A stretch of 64,000 nt of DNA from DATBLE01 sp963764565 (GCA_963764565.1 CAVXTD010000029.1:8673-72672), one strand, 5' to 3'; counted from the stretch's first letter, positions 35,796 to 45,348 are shown. Numbers and translations are program-made. The notes: generated from the sequence alone by a model not told the origin.

Positions 35796-36607
35796 CTCGT
35801 TCCTCCCACGTTCGACGAGGTCAGGTGCAGGACGCTCTTCAGCTGGAACGGTGTCAGCTCGGGGTGCTTCGAGAGGATCGAGCGCGCAGATCGCGCTGAC
35901 GTGCGGCGTGGCGAAGCTGTTCCCAGAGGCGTTGAGGGTCTCGCCGCCCATCCACCCAACCTCGACGTCGACGCCCTTGGCGAAGAACTCGACCGGCGGG
36001 TTCGGGTTGTAGTAGAGGGCCATCGGGTCCTCCTCCTCGTGGCTGCCGACCGAGATCACCGACGAGAAGCGCCACGGGTAGCTCTCGACGGGCATGTTGT
36101 GAGCGGAGGCGACGAGCACCGTCCGCTGGAAGTAGGCCGAGTCCGCCAGCTCGTGGAGGACCGATGCGTAGTCCTTCTTCGTCGTCGAGAGACTCATGTT
36201 GACGACGTCGAAGCCCTGCTCGACCGCGTGGCGAAGGCCGGCGAGCAGGATCTTGCCGCTGCCCGTATAGCCGGGGCCGAGCACGCGGACGCTGTGGATC
36301 TCGGCATCGGGGGCGAGCGATCGGACGATTCCGGCGCATGCCGTGCCGTGCCCGCAGACGTCGCCCTCCGTGTCGTCGGAGAAGACGGGCTCGCCTTCGT
36401 CGCCTTTGGAGACGGCGACGGCACTCTCGACGCGGCCGACGAGCGGGTGGGAGGCGTCGACGCCGCTGTCGAGGATGCAGACGCGACTCCCTTGCCGGTC
36501 GCACCGCCCCAGGCCCACTCACGCGTGACCTCCGCGGGCCAGGGGCTGTTGAGCGCGATCCGCTCCTCCGCGCCGGCCGGCAGGCTCCAGGCGGGAAGCT
36601 CACTCAC
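35792..36607 (-). CDS. Subtilisin-like S8 serine peptidase without signal peptide (frameshifts)
   Basis: About 270 residues. Begins VSELPAWSLPAGAEERIALN (no secretion signal), then after a shift near 36490 the triad: ILDSGVDASHPLVG (Asp), CGHGTACAGIVRSLAP (His), and ASGNSFATPHVSAI (Ser), with VVNMSLSTTKKDY between. A shift near 35890 restores the tail LSKHPELTPFQLKSVLHL. The TGA overlaps the GAF gene start. GTG 36607 has GAGGGGG upstream. Cytoplasmic S8 peptidases commonly process peptide precursors; the repeat-peptide gene nearby is a possible substrate (inference). Confidence 0.82.
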
Positions 36608-36639
36608 GACCACACCCCCTCGAGTTCCGCAAGGCGACT

Positions 36640-36720
36640 CACGGTGCCTCCGGGTCGGGCAACTCTCCCAGCGCGGTCGAACCGACCACGTCGCAGAACA
36701 GCACGGTGTGTCGCGATTGG
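36640..36720 (-). pseudogene. Fragment of a class III cyclase N-terminus
   Basis: Minus-strand HTVLFCDVVGSTALGE, then LPDPEAP and a stop: the metal-binding opening strand of an adenylate/guanylate cyclase, cut off after about 25 residues. The rest of the domain is absent; the S8 gene follows at once. Upstream 36721-36886 has no clear gene, although an ACCGT-ACC-ACGGT repeat near 36845 may belong to a promoter. Confidence 0.55.
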
Positions 36721-36886
36721 CCTCGCGCAGCGCGCGCATGTCGAGATCTCGGACTGCGCAGCCGGGCACGGGCACTTGGGTCGCGCACGTCGCGTCGCCC
36801 TCCAACTCACGATGGTTCTCAGCATGAGCCCGACGTGCACACCCCAACCGTACCACGGTGTTGGTGTTTACCCTAACGCCAGACGC

Positions 36887-37150
36887 CTAGTGCGCTTCGA
36901 GGCGCGTGCGAAGCTCGGCGACGATCGGCGACGCCGGCTCGACGCCCTCGGCCGCCAGGGCCGACTCGAGGTCGGCGAGCAGAGCCCGCCGGTACTCGAG
37001 GTCGGCCTCGGCCCGGGACACGATCGTGTCGACGATGCGTCTCGAACGAGGCAACAGCTGGGCAGCCTCTACCCACCCCTGCGGAGCCGGAGGAAGCAGC
37101 CGGAGGAGCTCACCGATGCGCTCTTCGTCGTATCCCGTGATTCGCTTCAT
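36887..37150 (-). CDS. Conserved 87-residue hypothetical protein coupled to the sigma factor
   Basis: Entirely helical-looking and soluble: MKRITGYDEERIGELLRLLPPAP then WVEAAQLLPRSRRIVDTIV and a C-terminal coiled region. The ATG overlaps the stop of the sigma gene (ATGA), a position often taken by anti-sigma factors. It lacks the zinc HxxxCxxC motif and membrane helix of typical anti-sigmas, so that role is only a guess. Confidence 0.75.
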   Translation of the reverse strand: MKRITGYDEERIGELLRLLPPAPQGWVEAAQLLPRSRRIVDTIVSRAEADLEYRRALLADLESALAAEGVEPASPIVAELRTRLEAH

Positions 37151-37701
37151 CGATCTCCAGACGGCTCAGACGGCTCGTTTCTTCCCTCGAGCTGTGCCCT
37201 GAGCTTGGTCAGGCAGCGCGAGATGCGGCTGGCGATCGTCCCAGGCGGAATGAGCAAGGCGTCGCCGATCGTGTGGTAGCTCTCGTCTCTGGCGAAGAAC
37301 CGGTCGAGCAGCTCGTGGCAGGGGTCGCCGAGCGCGACGAGAGCGTCGTGGACGTCCCATGCCCCCTCGATCTCGCTCAGGCTGTCGTCTGTGCCTTCCT
37401 GTTCGACGTCACCGGTCGTTTCGCGCGTGCCGGCGCTCAGCCGGTCGAGGCACACCCGCCTCGTCAGCTGTGCGATCCATGGCCGGACCGACTCGTCGTT
37501 GCGGAGCGTGTCCAGGCGGTCGTAGACACGCAGGAACACCTCCTGGAAGACGTCCTCGGCGTCGGGCTGCGGCAGGCGGTATCCCTGCACCGCGATCGCG
37601 TAGACGTACCGGGAGAAGCGCTCGACCAGCTCGTTCCACGCCTGCTCCTCACCCGCGCGGCAGCGGGCGACGAGCTGCGCGTCCTCCGATTGTGCGGGCA
37701 T
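37147..37701 (-). CDS. ECF-type RNA polymerase sigma-70 factor
   Basis: 184 residues. Region 2: ELVERFSRYVYAIAVQGYRLPQPDAEDVFQEVFLRVYDRL, with promoter -10 recognition in the DAEDVFQEVF helix. Region 4: HELLDRFFARDESYHTIGDALLIPPGTIASRISRCLTKLRAQL, a helix-turn-helix for the -35. ATG at 37701 is where region 2 homology begins; a longer in-frame start would run into the cyclodeaminase gene. Likely controls the genes downstream on its strand, including the S8 protease (inference). Confidence 0.9.
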   Translation of the reverse strand: MPAQSEDAQLVARCRAGEEQAWNELVERFSRYVYAIAVQGYRLPQPDAEDVFQEVFLRVYDRLDTLRNDESVRPWIAQLTRRVCLDRLSAGTRETTGDVEQEGTDDSLSEIEGAWDVHDALVALGDPCHELLDRFFARDESYHTIGDALLIPPGTIASRISRCLTKLRAQLEGRNEPSEPSGDR

Positions 37702-37717
37702 CTCCCGCCTGATCAAA

Positions 37718-38254
37718 TCACGGTCCGGCGTCGACGGCACGCCGCGCCGACTCGGCGGCGGTCTCCGCCAGCGATCTCGCCCTCCCGAGGCGCGGATCCG
37801 ACGCAATCACGGTCAGATTCGCCCGGACGAGTGCCCCGGCCGCGCGGGCGACCCCTTCCGCGAGAACGGCGGCAGATGCCGCGTCGCATCTGAACGTGCC
37901 GTCGCCGTGCTCGGCCGTCCGCGAGGCGAGGAGGGCGACGTCGGCCGCCGCCTCACACAGCTCGAGCAGGACGTCGACGGCGCGCGCGAGCGGCAGGTCG
38001 ATCCCGGCGTTCGCCTCCAGCGCCGCCAGCGCCTCCTCGAAGGCATCAGCATCGAGGCGGGCGAGCTCGGCACAGCGCGCCTCGAGCTTGCGCGCCTGGG
38101 CGACAACGCCGGCCGCGTCCGGCCAGGAGCCGACCGAGCGCTTCGCCGCCTTGGCCACCAGCGACGCCGCCAGCGCGCCCGTTACGGCGGCGGCCGAGCC
38201 CGCTCCGGGCGCTCGCTCGCCTGCCAGCCGCTCGCAGAGCTCGCCGACGCTCAA
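37718..38254 (-). CDS. Formiminotransferase-cyclodeaminase family protein (FchA-like)
   Basis: 178 residues from TTG 38254. LSVGELCERLAGERAPGAGSAAAVTGALAASLV is the cyclodeaminase/cyclohydrolase opening with its glycine-rich turn; AEHGDGTFRCDAASAAVLAEGVARAAG follows. The family removes ammonia from formimino-THF or hydrolyses methenyl-THF in one-carbon metabolism. Homologous residues (AYLE) precede the TTG, so the true start may lie a few codons upstream, but no ATG/GTG is there. Shorter than stand-alone FchA (about 205). Confidence 0.8.
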   Translation of the reverse strand: MSVGELCERLAGERAPGAGSAAAVTGALAASLVAKAAKRSVGSWPDAAGVVAQARKLEARCAELARLDADAFEEALAALEANAGIDLPLARAVDVLLELCEAAADVALLASRTAEHGDGTFRCDAASAAVLAEGVARAAGALVRANLTVIASDPRLGRARSLAETAAESARRAVDAGP

Positions 38255-38320
38255 CTCGAGATAGGCCGTCGGGTCCGGTGGGCCGCTCGCGGGGATCGTC
38301 CTCCCTCCGGGGTGCGGGCG

Positions 38321-38449
38321 CTAGTGCTTGCGGAGCTTGCGCGAGAGCGTGCCGAGCCCGATCACCGCGAGGAACACAAGCCCGGTGATCAGCATGCCGG
38401 TGATGACGTCGCGACCTTCCTTCGCCGCGTCGGCGAGCAGCGTAAGCAC
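38321..38449 (-). CDS. 42-residue single-helix membrane protein
   Basis: GTG 38449 to TAG 38321: a charged amphipathic start (LTLLADAAKEGRDVI), one transmembrane helix (MLITGLVFLAVIGLGTL) and a basic tail (SRKLRKH), so the C-terminus is probably cytosolic. It lies between hypothetical and cyclodeaminase genes on the same strand. Codon use and layout look genuine. Function unknown. Confidence 0.6.
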   Translation of the reverse strand: MLTLLADAAKEGRDVITGMLITGLVFLAVIGLGTLSRKLRKH

Positions 38450-38458
38450 GGCGCGAGT

Positions 38459-38977
38459 CTAACCGACTCTGCGGCGGTGGAGTGCAAGCGCGTGCTCGAC
38501 CGCGTCGCCACCGGCCTCCTCCTCGGCGATCGCGCAAAGGAGGTCGGGTTCGTGCGTCTCGGACAGGGGGCCGTGGCCGAGGCGCGCCGCGCTTGCCGCC
38601 CAGGCCTCGCCGTCGCCGGGATGGCCCTCAGCCCGGAGCTGGGCGCACAGCGAGATCAGCGCCGCCAGGTCGGCGACGGCTTCCACGCTCGCCCTCGCGG
38701 CGATATGCACGAGCCCGTGTGCATACAGGTAGTCGCCGAGCAGCAGCGAGGTGTGCCGCTCGGCCGGCGCGAAGAGCCGCGGCCGGCCGTAGTGGAGCAG
38801 GTAGCCCTCGTAGATCGTCTCCAGGCCGAGCGCATACTGCGCTTGGCCCAGGGGAGAGAAGACGGCCTCGAGCTGACGCTCGTCGCCGGGCATGAGCGCC
38901 TCCGCCCATAACGGGCTCTCCCGGGTCGCCTCGTCCGCGATGACCGACCAGAGATCAGTTGTCGAAGAACTCTGCAA
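38459..38977 (-). CDS. Conserved hypothetical protein after hemL
   Basis: About 172 residues, mainly helical: LWSVIADEATRESPLWAEAL, GQAQYALGLETIYEGYLLHYG, LLLGDYLYAHGLVHIA, ISLCAQLRAEG. No catalytic motif that I recognise. It overlaps the hemL 3' end by about 23 bp from a TTG at 38977; no better start exists in frame, so the start is uncertain. The H-G-LVHIA and LGDYLYAHG pattern recalls small all-helical metal-dependent proteins, but this is only an impression. Confidence 0.6.
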   Translation of the reverse strand: MQSSSTTDLWSVIADEATRESPLWAEALMPGDERQLEAVFSPLGQAQYALGLETIYEGYLLHYGRPRLFAPAERHTSLLLGDYLYAHGLVHIAARASVEAVADLAALISLCAQLRAEGHPGDGEAWAASAARLGHGPLSETHEPDLLCAIAEEEAGGDAVEHALALHRRRVG

Positions 38978-40221
38978 CCGCTCCGACAGTCTTCTCGATC
39001 TCAACGTCGCCATGCGCTGCCGAGACGAACATCGCCTCGAACTGCGACGGCGCCACATAGATCCCGTGCGCCAGCAGATGGCGGAAGAGCTCCCCGTAGC
39101 GATCGGTGTTGCAGGCCTGAGCGTCTTCGAATCGGCGCACCGGCTCGCCGCGCATGAACAGGGTCAGCATCGCCCCGACGCGCTGCACGCGGCCGTACGG
39201 CGTCAGCCCCTTCTCCAACCGGGCCGCAATCTCTTCGAGCCGCTCGTAGACCGACGGCCCGCGCAGGCGCCGCAGGACGGCGAGCCCGGCGGCGGTAGCG
39301 AGCGGGTTCCCGGAGAGCGTGCCCGCCTGGTAGACGTCGCCCACCGGCGCGAGCCGCTCCATCAGCTCGGCCCGGCCGCCGAAGGCGGCGAGCGGGAGGC
39401 CGCCGCCGACGATCTTCCCGAGCACCGTCAGATCGGGGAGGACGCCGAAGCGCTCCTGAGCGCCGCCGCGAGCGACGCGAAAGCCGGTGATCACCTCGTC
39501 GAAGACGAGCAGCGCGCCGGACGCGTCGCAGAGCGAGCGGAGTCCCTCCAGGAAACCCGGGCTCGGGTGGGACGACGCCCATGTTTCCCGCCACCGGCTC
39601 GACGATCACGCAGGCGAGCCCCTCGCCCCAGCGGGCGACGGCGTCTGCCGCCGCGTCGAGGTCGTTGTAGGGGCAGACGATCGTGTCCGCCGCGGCACCC
39701 GTGGGCACGCCCGGCGACGACGGGATCCCGAGCGTCATCAGGCCCGAGCCGGCGCTTGCGAGCAGGGCGTCGGCGTGACCGTGGTAGCAGCCGGCGAACT
39801 TGAGAATCCGGTCCCGGTGGGTCGCGGCTCTCGCGAGCCGCAGCGCCGACATTGCCGCTTCGGTGCCGGACGAGACGAGGCGCACCATCTCGACCGAGGG
39901 AACCGCGTCGACGATCTCGGCCGCCAGCTCCACCTCGGCCTCCGTCGGGGCACCGAACGACGTTCCGTGCTGCGCCGCCTCGACGACTGCCGCGACCGTC
40001 TCCGGGTCGGCGTGGCCGAAGATCAGCGGGCCCCACGACATCACCCAATCGACATACCGGCGCCCGTCCACGCCCTCGATCTCCGCGCCCGACCCCCGGC
40101 GCATGAAGACCGGCTCGTCGAGGCCGACGGAGCGCATCGCGCGAACGGGCGAGTTGACGCCGCCCGGGATCAGCTCGAGCGCCCGCCGGTACAGAGCAGA
40201 GCCGTTGCTCTTCAAAGCCAC
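38955..40221 (-). CDS. hemL: Glutamate-1-semialdehyde 2,1-aminomutase (HemL; one frameshift)
   Basis: PLP enzyme that makes 5-aminolevulinate for haem. LYRRALELIPGGVNSPVRA is the HemL opening; VRLVSSGTEAAMSALRLARA binds PLP phosphate; KFAGCYHGHADALLA, VIVEPVAGNMGVVPPEPGF, then after a shift near 39556 VFDEVITGFRVARGG and LTVLGKIVGGGLPLAAFGG with the PLP Lys; YQAGTLSGNPLA closes the domain. GTG 40221 overlaps hemB by 10 bp. About 422 residues, normal length. Confidence 0.93.
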
Positions 40222-41163
40222 GCGGCGAGGTCTTTCGTCCAGTACGAGACGATCATGTCCGCGCCGGCCCGCTTGATCGCGGTCAGCGACTCGAGCGCCG
40301 CCTGCCGCTCGTCGAGCCAGCCCTCGCGCGGCGGCGGCCTTGACCATCGCGTACTCGCCCGAGACGTTGTAGGCGGCGACGGGAAGGTCGAAGCGCTCGC
40401 GGGCGGCGCGGATCACGTCGAGGTACGGCAGCGCCGGCTTGACCATGATCACGTCGGCGCCTTCGGCGATGTCCTGCTCGCACTCGCGCAACGCTTCGCG
40501 GACGTTCGCGGCGTCCATCTGGTAGCCGCGCCGGTCGCCGAACGACGGCGCCGAGTCGGCCGCCTCGCGGAACGGGCCGTAGAAGGCCGACGCGTACTTC
40601 GCCGAGTACGCGACGATCGGCGTGTCCGGCAACGCCTCGCGGATCGCGCCCACGCGCCCGTCCATCATGTCGCTCGGGCAGACGGCGTCGGCGCCGGCGT
40701 CGACGTGGCTGACCGCGGTCCGGGCGAGGAGCTCGAGGGTCGCGTCGTTGTCCACCTCGCCGGCCTCCGCGATCACGCCGCAGTGGCCGTGTGAGGTGTA
40801 CTCGCAGAGACAGACATCGGTCAGCAGGACGAGCTCCGGAAACCGCGGGCGCAGAGCGCGAAGCGCGCGCTGCACGACGCCGTCGTCGTCCCAGGCCCCG
40901 GAGCCGACGTCGTCCTTCTCGTCCGGGATCCCGAAGAGGATCACAGCCGCTACCCCGCCACGGACGAGCCGATCGACCTCCTCGCCCACCTCCTCGACCG
41001 ACCAGCGGCCCATCGCGGGCAAGGGATCGTTCGGCACCGTCTGCGGCCCGACGAAGAGCGGCATGACGAAGTCGGCGAGATCGAGGCGGGTCTCACGGAC
41101 GAGCGAGCGCAGCGCACCGGTTCGGCGCAGCCGCCGCAACCGGGTGACCGGGAAGCTACTCAC
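40212..41163 (-). CDS. hemB: Delta-aminolevulinic acid dehydratase (HemB; one frameshift)
   Basis: Condenses two 5-aminolevulinate molecules to porphobilinogen. GALRSLVRETRLDLADFVMPLFV opens; LLTDVCLCEYTSHGHCG has the zinc cysteines; AYSAKYASAFYGPFREAADSAP has one active-site Lys and ADVIMVKPALPYLD the Schiff-base Lys. A shift near 40335 precedes the tail AGADMIVSYWTKDLAAWL ending at TGA 40214-40212, which overlaps hemL. GTG start 41163. The hemB-hemL pair feeds haem synthesis for the cytochromes encoded elsewhere in the window. Confidence 0.93.
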
Positions 41164-41172
41164 AGCGAAAGG

Positions 41173-42501
41173 TTAGACGGCGAGGCGCCGTGCCGAGAGG
41201 CGGGCGAGCGCACCGAACGCCGCGCCGAGCCCGACGAGCCACGCGGCTTCCCGGCCGACCACGCTCCAGGGCGACCCGTCGTAGAGCGCGGATGCGAAGA
41301 ACCGCGCCGCATGGGCGAACGGGAACGCGTCGCTGATCCAGGCGGCGGCGGGGACGATCTCGCGTGGCACCAGCCCGAGGAAGACGACCGGCAGGACGAC
41401 GAGGATGCCGACCAGCGACGCCGTTCGCGACTCGCGCGCGAGTGCGCCGACGAGCGCGCCGACCGCGCCCACCGCTGCGCCGGCGAGGGCGACCCCGGCG
41501 AGCACGAGCGGCAACCGCTGCCAGGGCTGTCCACCGGAGACGTCGCCGACCTCGACCGCGATCCCGAATCCGATCAGGATCGCCAGCCCGAGGCCGAGCG
41601 CAACCGTCACGGCCAGCGCCACCTTCGCCGCGACCAGCTGACCGAGGCCGACGAGGCCGCGAACCAGGCGCCCGATCGCGTTCTCGTCTCGCTCGGCAGC
41701 CAGCGCCCCGGCTGCCAGCAGCAGACCGAGGAAGCAGATCGTGATCGCGAGCCCGTAGGCCTGTACCTGCGCCGAGAGCGCCGAGGTCCGACCGCGTCCG
41801 GTCTCCTCGTCCAGGACGATCGGTGCGGCGGTCGCGCGGATCGCGTTGTCGGTGAGCGCGAGGGCGAGCCGCGCGTCGTGGACGAAGTCGACGATCTGCG
41901 TCCGCTCCGACGAGGGCGGCAGTCGCCCGAGGAGGCGCGCGGTCCCGTCGAGCCCGATGATCGAGAAGTCGCGCCCGAGCACGCGTCCCTTGCCGCCGTG
42001 CAGCAGCAGGTCGACGTACTGGATGTCGGCCTCGATGAACGCCTTCTGGAGCCGCAGGTTGAGGTTGTAGACGAGAGCCTGCATCTGCTGGCGCACGCGC
42101 GGCGTGATCCCGCCCGTCCCGGTCGCGAGCGTCAGGTGCGGGCTTTCCACCAGCCCCTGGAGCTGGGCGATGAATCCCTCCGGGATCGTCACGACCGCGG
42201 CCACCCGGCCGGTCTTCAGCTGCTGCTCCGCCTGTCCTTGGGACATCCGGACGATCTCGACGTTCTTGGCCACGTCGTCGATCAGCCCGTCCACGTCGAA
42301 GCTCGCTCCCGCGACGACGACACGGTGCGGGATCCCGCCGAGGTCGACCAGTGCGACCCGCGGCTTCGCGTTTGCGTACGCGGCCGTCAGGCCGATCAGG
42401 AGCGCGATTACGAGCGGGTAGGCGATCAGCACGCCGAGCAAGACGGGCGAACGGCGCAGAACGAGCAGGTCCTTCCTGAGTACCAGGAACGACGGCCTCA
42501 T
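41173..42501 (-). CDS. ABC-2 type exporter permease
   Basis: 442 residues. One helix near the N-terminus (SPVLLGVLIAYPLVIALLIGL), a large extracytoplasmic domain (about 50-235), then five to six helices from AYGLAITICFLGLLLAAGAL onward, with AAERDENAIGRLVRGLVG as the coupling region: the ABC-2/YhgE-like exporter layout. ATG 42501 overlaps the ATPase stop upstream (ATGA). Substrate unknown. Intact. Confidence 0.85.
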   Translation of the reverse strand: MRPSFLVLRKDLLVLRRSPVLLGVLIAYPLVIALLIGLTAAYANAKPRVALVDLGGIPHRVVVAGASFDVDGLIDDVAKNVEIVRMSQGQAEQQLKTGRVAAVVTIPEGFIAQLQGLVESPHLTLATGTGGITPRVRQQMQALVYNLNLRLQKAFIEADIQYVDLLLHGGKGRVLGRDFSIIGLDGTARLLGRLPPSSERTQIVDFVHDARLALALTDNAIRATAAPIVLDEETGRGRTSALSAQVQAYGLAITICFLGLLLAAGALAAERDENAIGRLVRGLVGLGQLVAAKVALAVTVALGLGLAILIGFGIAVEVGDVSGGQPWQRLPLVLAGVALAGAAVGAVGALVGALARESRTASLVGILVVLPVVFLGLVPREIVPAAAWISDAFPFAHAARFFASALYDGSPWSVVGREAAWLVGLGAAFGALARLSARRLAV

Positions 42502-43151
42502 GCCAACGCGCCCGCGGCTTCGGACCGGAGATACTCGGCGACGGGGCCGTCGAAGACGACGCTGCCGTCGATCAACATCGCCACGCGGTCGGCGATTCGC
42601 TCGAGCTCCTCGACGTTCTGAGTCACCAGCACGACCGCACCGCCGTCGTCTCTGACACCCCGCGCGGTTTCCCAGAGCCGGCGGCGCTGGCGCGGGTCGA
42701 GCGCGGCGGTCGGCTCGTCCAGGAGCAGGACCTGCGGGTCGCTGAGCAGCGAGATCGCGAGGTCGAGCCGCTGGCGGTTGCCGACGGAGAGGGTCGAGGC
42801 CGGCCGGCCGTCGTCCGGCAGTTCGAGCCGCGCGAGGACGGCCGATGGGTCGCCCGCTCGTTCGAGGCGGGCGAACAGCTCAAGGTTCTGGCGCGCCGAG
42901 AGCCGTCCGTAATGGGCGGGCCGCTGCGGCATCCAGCCGACCCGGACCCCGGATCCCCGCTCGACAGTGCCGGTGCTCGGCGTCAGCGCGCCGGCCAGGA
43001 TCGCCAGCAGCGTCGACTTGCCGGCGCCGTTCGGGCCGACGAGGGCGAGCACCTCGCCCGGTCGGGCCTCGGCGTCCGTCAACTGGAGCGCAACGTGGTC
43101 GCCGAAGCGGCGGGAAACCCCGCGGGCGGCGAGGAGCGGCGTGCCGGTCAA
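42498..43151 (-). CDS. ABC transporter ATP-binding protein
   Basis: 217 residues. Walker A LALVGPNGAGKSTLLAIL, signature LSVGNRQRLDLA (degenerate LSGGQ), Walker B DPQVLLLDEPTAALD, H-loop position taken by Gln in VLVTQNVEEL. Pairs with the permease whose start overlaps its stop. The TTG start at 43151 overlaps the TGA of the AI-2E gene; the raw frame also continues into that gene, but only because of a shift there. Confidence 0.9.
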   Translation of the reverse strand: MTGTPLLAARGVSRRFGDHVALQLTDAEARPGEVLALVGPNGAGKSTLLAILAGALTPSTGTVERGSGVRVGWMPQRPAHYGRLSARQNLELFARLERAGDPSAVLARLELPDDGRPASTLSVGNRQRLDLAISLLSDPQVLLLDEPTAALDPRQRRRLWETARGVRDDGGAVVLVTQNVEELERIADRVAMLIDGSVVFDGPVAEYLRSEAAGALA

Positions 43152-44390
43152 GCTTTCCGCTGCGACCCGCGCCCGGGCTCCACAACCACCGGCTCGACGA
43201 CGGTCGGCGGCTCTGGCTCGATCTCGACCTCGACGGGGATCGGACCTGCCACCCGCCCACGGCTCGAGTGAGACCCGTTCGGAGAAGAACTCGTAGATCG
43301 CCCGAGCGGCTGCGAGGAGCGGCAGCGCAATCAGGATTCCGGCAAGCCCGTAGATCTCGCCGCCCGCGAGCAGGCCGAAGATCACGAGCAGCGGGTGCAG
43401 CCTCAGCGCGCTTCCCATCACCTTCGGGACGACGACGTGCCCTTCGATCTGGTGGATGACCAGGAAGAGGATCGCCACCCAGAGCAGGGAGATCGGGTGG
43501 ACGACCACCGCATAGATCCCGGCTGGAATCGCGCCGAGCCAGGGGCCGAGGTAGGGGATCAGCTCGGTCACGGCGACCCAGGCACCGAAGAGCAGCGCGT
43601 ACTTGTCGGCACCCGGCACCCACCCGAGCACCCCGAGCAGCCACATCCCCATGCCCGCGCTGGCGCCGATGATCAGCGAGACGAGAAACTGCCCCTTCAC
43701 GTATCCGGCGACGGCGCGCTCCATCCGCACGAGCAGCGGCTCTGACCCGGGATGGGGCGGGAATCGCCTGTCGATCGCTCTCGCCAGCTTGGAGAAGTCG
43801 AGCAGCATGTAGATCGAGGCGACGATCACGACAATGAGCGCGAACAGCAGCTTTCCGATCGAGATCGCCGCGCCCTCGACGAAGTTGACCGCGCGGTTCG
43901 TGTACTTGCCGACGTCCTTCTCGCGGATCTGGCGGACCCAGCGGTGCCCTCGCTGCTGGATGTCGATCGATCCGAGCCCGTGGCCGTTCAGCCAGCGCTG
44001 AAGGCGATCGACGTCACGGTCGGCATCGGTCTGGTCGGTCCGTCCATGGGGCTGCGTAAAGTAGGTGTCGAACCGGTTTGCAGCCGTTTTCGTCTGATCG
44101 ACGACGACGGTGGCGAGAGCCCAGATGCTGACGATCAGCGCCGCGGCGAAACTCAGGTACACGATCGCGACCGACACGCCGCGACGGATCCGGAACCTTC
44201 CGACTCTGAGCGTTCCGATCGCTTTCACGAGCGGGTCGAGCAGCAACGCGAGCAGGCTCGCGACGAGAAACAGGAAGACGACGTGAAAGACGTGACCCGC
44301 GACGACCCACGCCAGGAGCAGCAGCAGCGGAAGGCCGACCAGCTGCATCCAGCGCGGGATCTGGATCTTCGGCGCCGCGCCGGGGGCCAT
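43148..44390 (-). CDS. AI-2E/PerM family transporter (one frameshift near the end)
   Basis: About 414 residues, eight helices. WMQLVGLPLLLLLAWVVAGHVFHVVFLFLVASLLALLLDPLV starts the family fold; RRFPPHPGSEPLLVRMERAVAGYVKGQFLVSLIIG and ELIPYLGPWLGAIPAGIYA, then HQIEGHVVVPKVMGSALRLHPLLVIFGLLAGGEIYGLAGI are signature blocks. A shift near 43260 leads to an acidic tail PVEVEIEPEPPTVVEPVVVEPG and TGA 43148. The substrate (autoinducer, ion or other) is not determined by sequence. ATG 44390. Confidence 0.87.
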
Positions 44391-44574
44391 CGCGCCAATC
44401 GTACAGCGCGCGGCGTACGACCTCGGCCGGCTGTCTGGGACTGGTCGACTCGATATCGACGGCTCGCTCGCCCTGGACCGTCACGAGCTCTGGCTCGATT
44501 CCGGCTCGCAATCCGGGTCTCCTCTGTCACAAAGTCGGTTGAAAGGTCGAGGAACCTCGGCTACGGTGGCCGAG

Positions 44575-45348
44575 ATGCATCGCGCAACCGCCTACCGGCG
44601 GCCACAGCGACGTCCATCGCCGGCAGTCCGCCACGCCAGGCGCCGAGCGTTGCTGATGCTCTTCGGCCTTGGGCTGCTCGTCGTCCTGCTCTTCGCTGCC
44701 TTCCGGCCAGGCACGACGCCGGTCGTCGGCACCGGCGTGCCCGCCAGCGCCTCGCGGCTGCTGCCGGCGGGCCCGCCGCAACCACTCGTGATTGCGGTGC
44801 AGGGTTCCCTGCGTATCCAGCTGCCGGTGAACCAGCGGAACGTGACTGCGATCGGCTATCACGGCGCCGGCGAGGACGTGCTGCCCCTGTCGCCGCTCGG
44901 ACGGCAGGGTAATGAAGGGCTCATCTCGCGTGTCTTTCACCGCATCTTCGGAGGCGGCGGGGGCGGCGTCACCTACTACCAGCTCGCAGGCGGCTCGGGT
45001 CCCTCGACCGGCTCGCTGAACGTCGGCGCGGTGCCGGGCACCGACGTCTACGCGCCCGTGGACGGCACCGTGGTCGGCCTGCGCGGGTACATCCTCGACG
45101 GCAAGACCTACGGCTCGATGATCGAGATCCAGCCGACGGGCGACCCGTCGGTTGTCGTCGCGGTCACCCACATCCAGGCCGACCCGGCGCTGACCGTCGG
45201 TTCTCCGATCGCAGCCGGCACCTCGAAGATCGGCGCCGTCCTCGACTTCTCCGGCGTCGAGCGTCTTGCGCTCGCCCGCTACACGCAGGACGCGGGCAAC
45301 CACGTGGCGATCTCGGTGCGCCCGTCGGCGACGATCCCGCTTCGCTAG
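44575..45348 (+). CDS. Membrane-anchored LytM/M23-like protein, probably non-catalytic
   Basis: About 257 residues. Basic N-terminus, one membrane helix (ALLMLFGLGLLVVLLFAAF), then an extracytoplasmic domain with a low-complexity GGGGGGVTYYQLAG loop and a C-terminal part VPGTDVYAPVDGTVVGLRGYILDGKTYGSMIEIQP that has the beta fold of lysostaphin-type peptidases. The zinc HxxxD/HxH set is not evident (only TDVYAP and VTHIQ), so a scaffold role is likely. ATG 44575 is taken; GTG 44566 is possible. Divergent from the AI-2E gene. Confidence 0.65.
   Translation: MHRATAYRRPQRRPSPAVRHARRRALLMLFGLGLLVVLLFAAFRPGTTPVVGTGVPASASRLLPAGPPQPLVIAVQGSLRIQLPVNQRNVTAIGYHGAGEDVLPLSPLGRQGNEGLISRVFHRIFGGGGGGVTYYQLAGGSGPSTGSLNVGAVPGTDVYAPVDGTVVGLRGYILDGKTYGSMIEIQPTGDPSVVVAVTHIQADPALTVGSPIAAGTSKIGAVLDFSGVERLALARYTQDAGNHVAISVRPSATIPLR

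Noticed and set aside
33476..35899. Long + strand frame of about 800 codons
   Set aside because: Runs antisense through the intact MFS gene and the GAF gene; composition is shadow-like.
42498..44390. A single 630-residue AI-2E transporter/ABC ATPase fusion
   Set aside because: The joining segment is arginine-rich nonsense; the neighbouring frame supplies a natural acidic tail and a TGA overlapping the ATPase TTG start.
44938..45200. Active M23 endopeptidase
   Set aside because: The zinc-binding His/Asp set is not present in the recognisable part of the fold.
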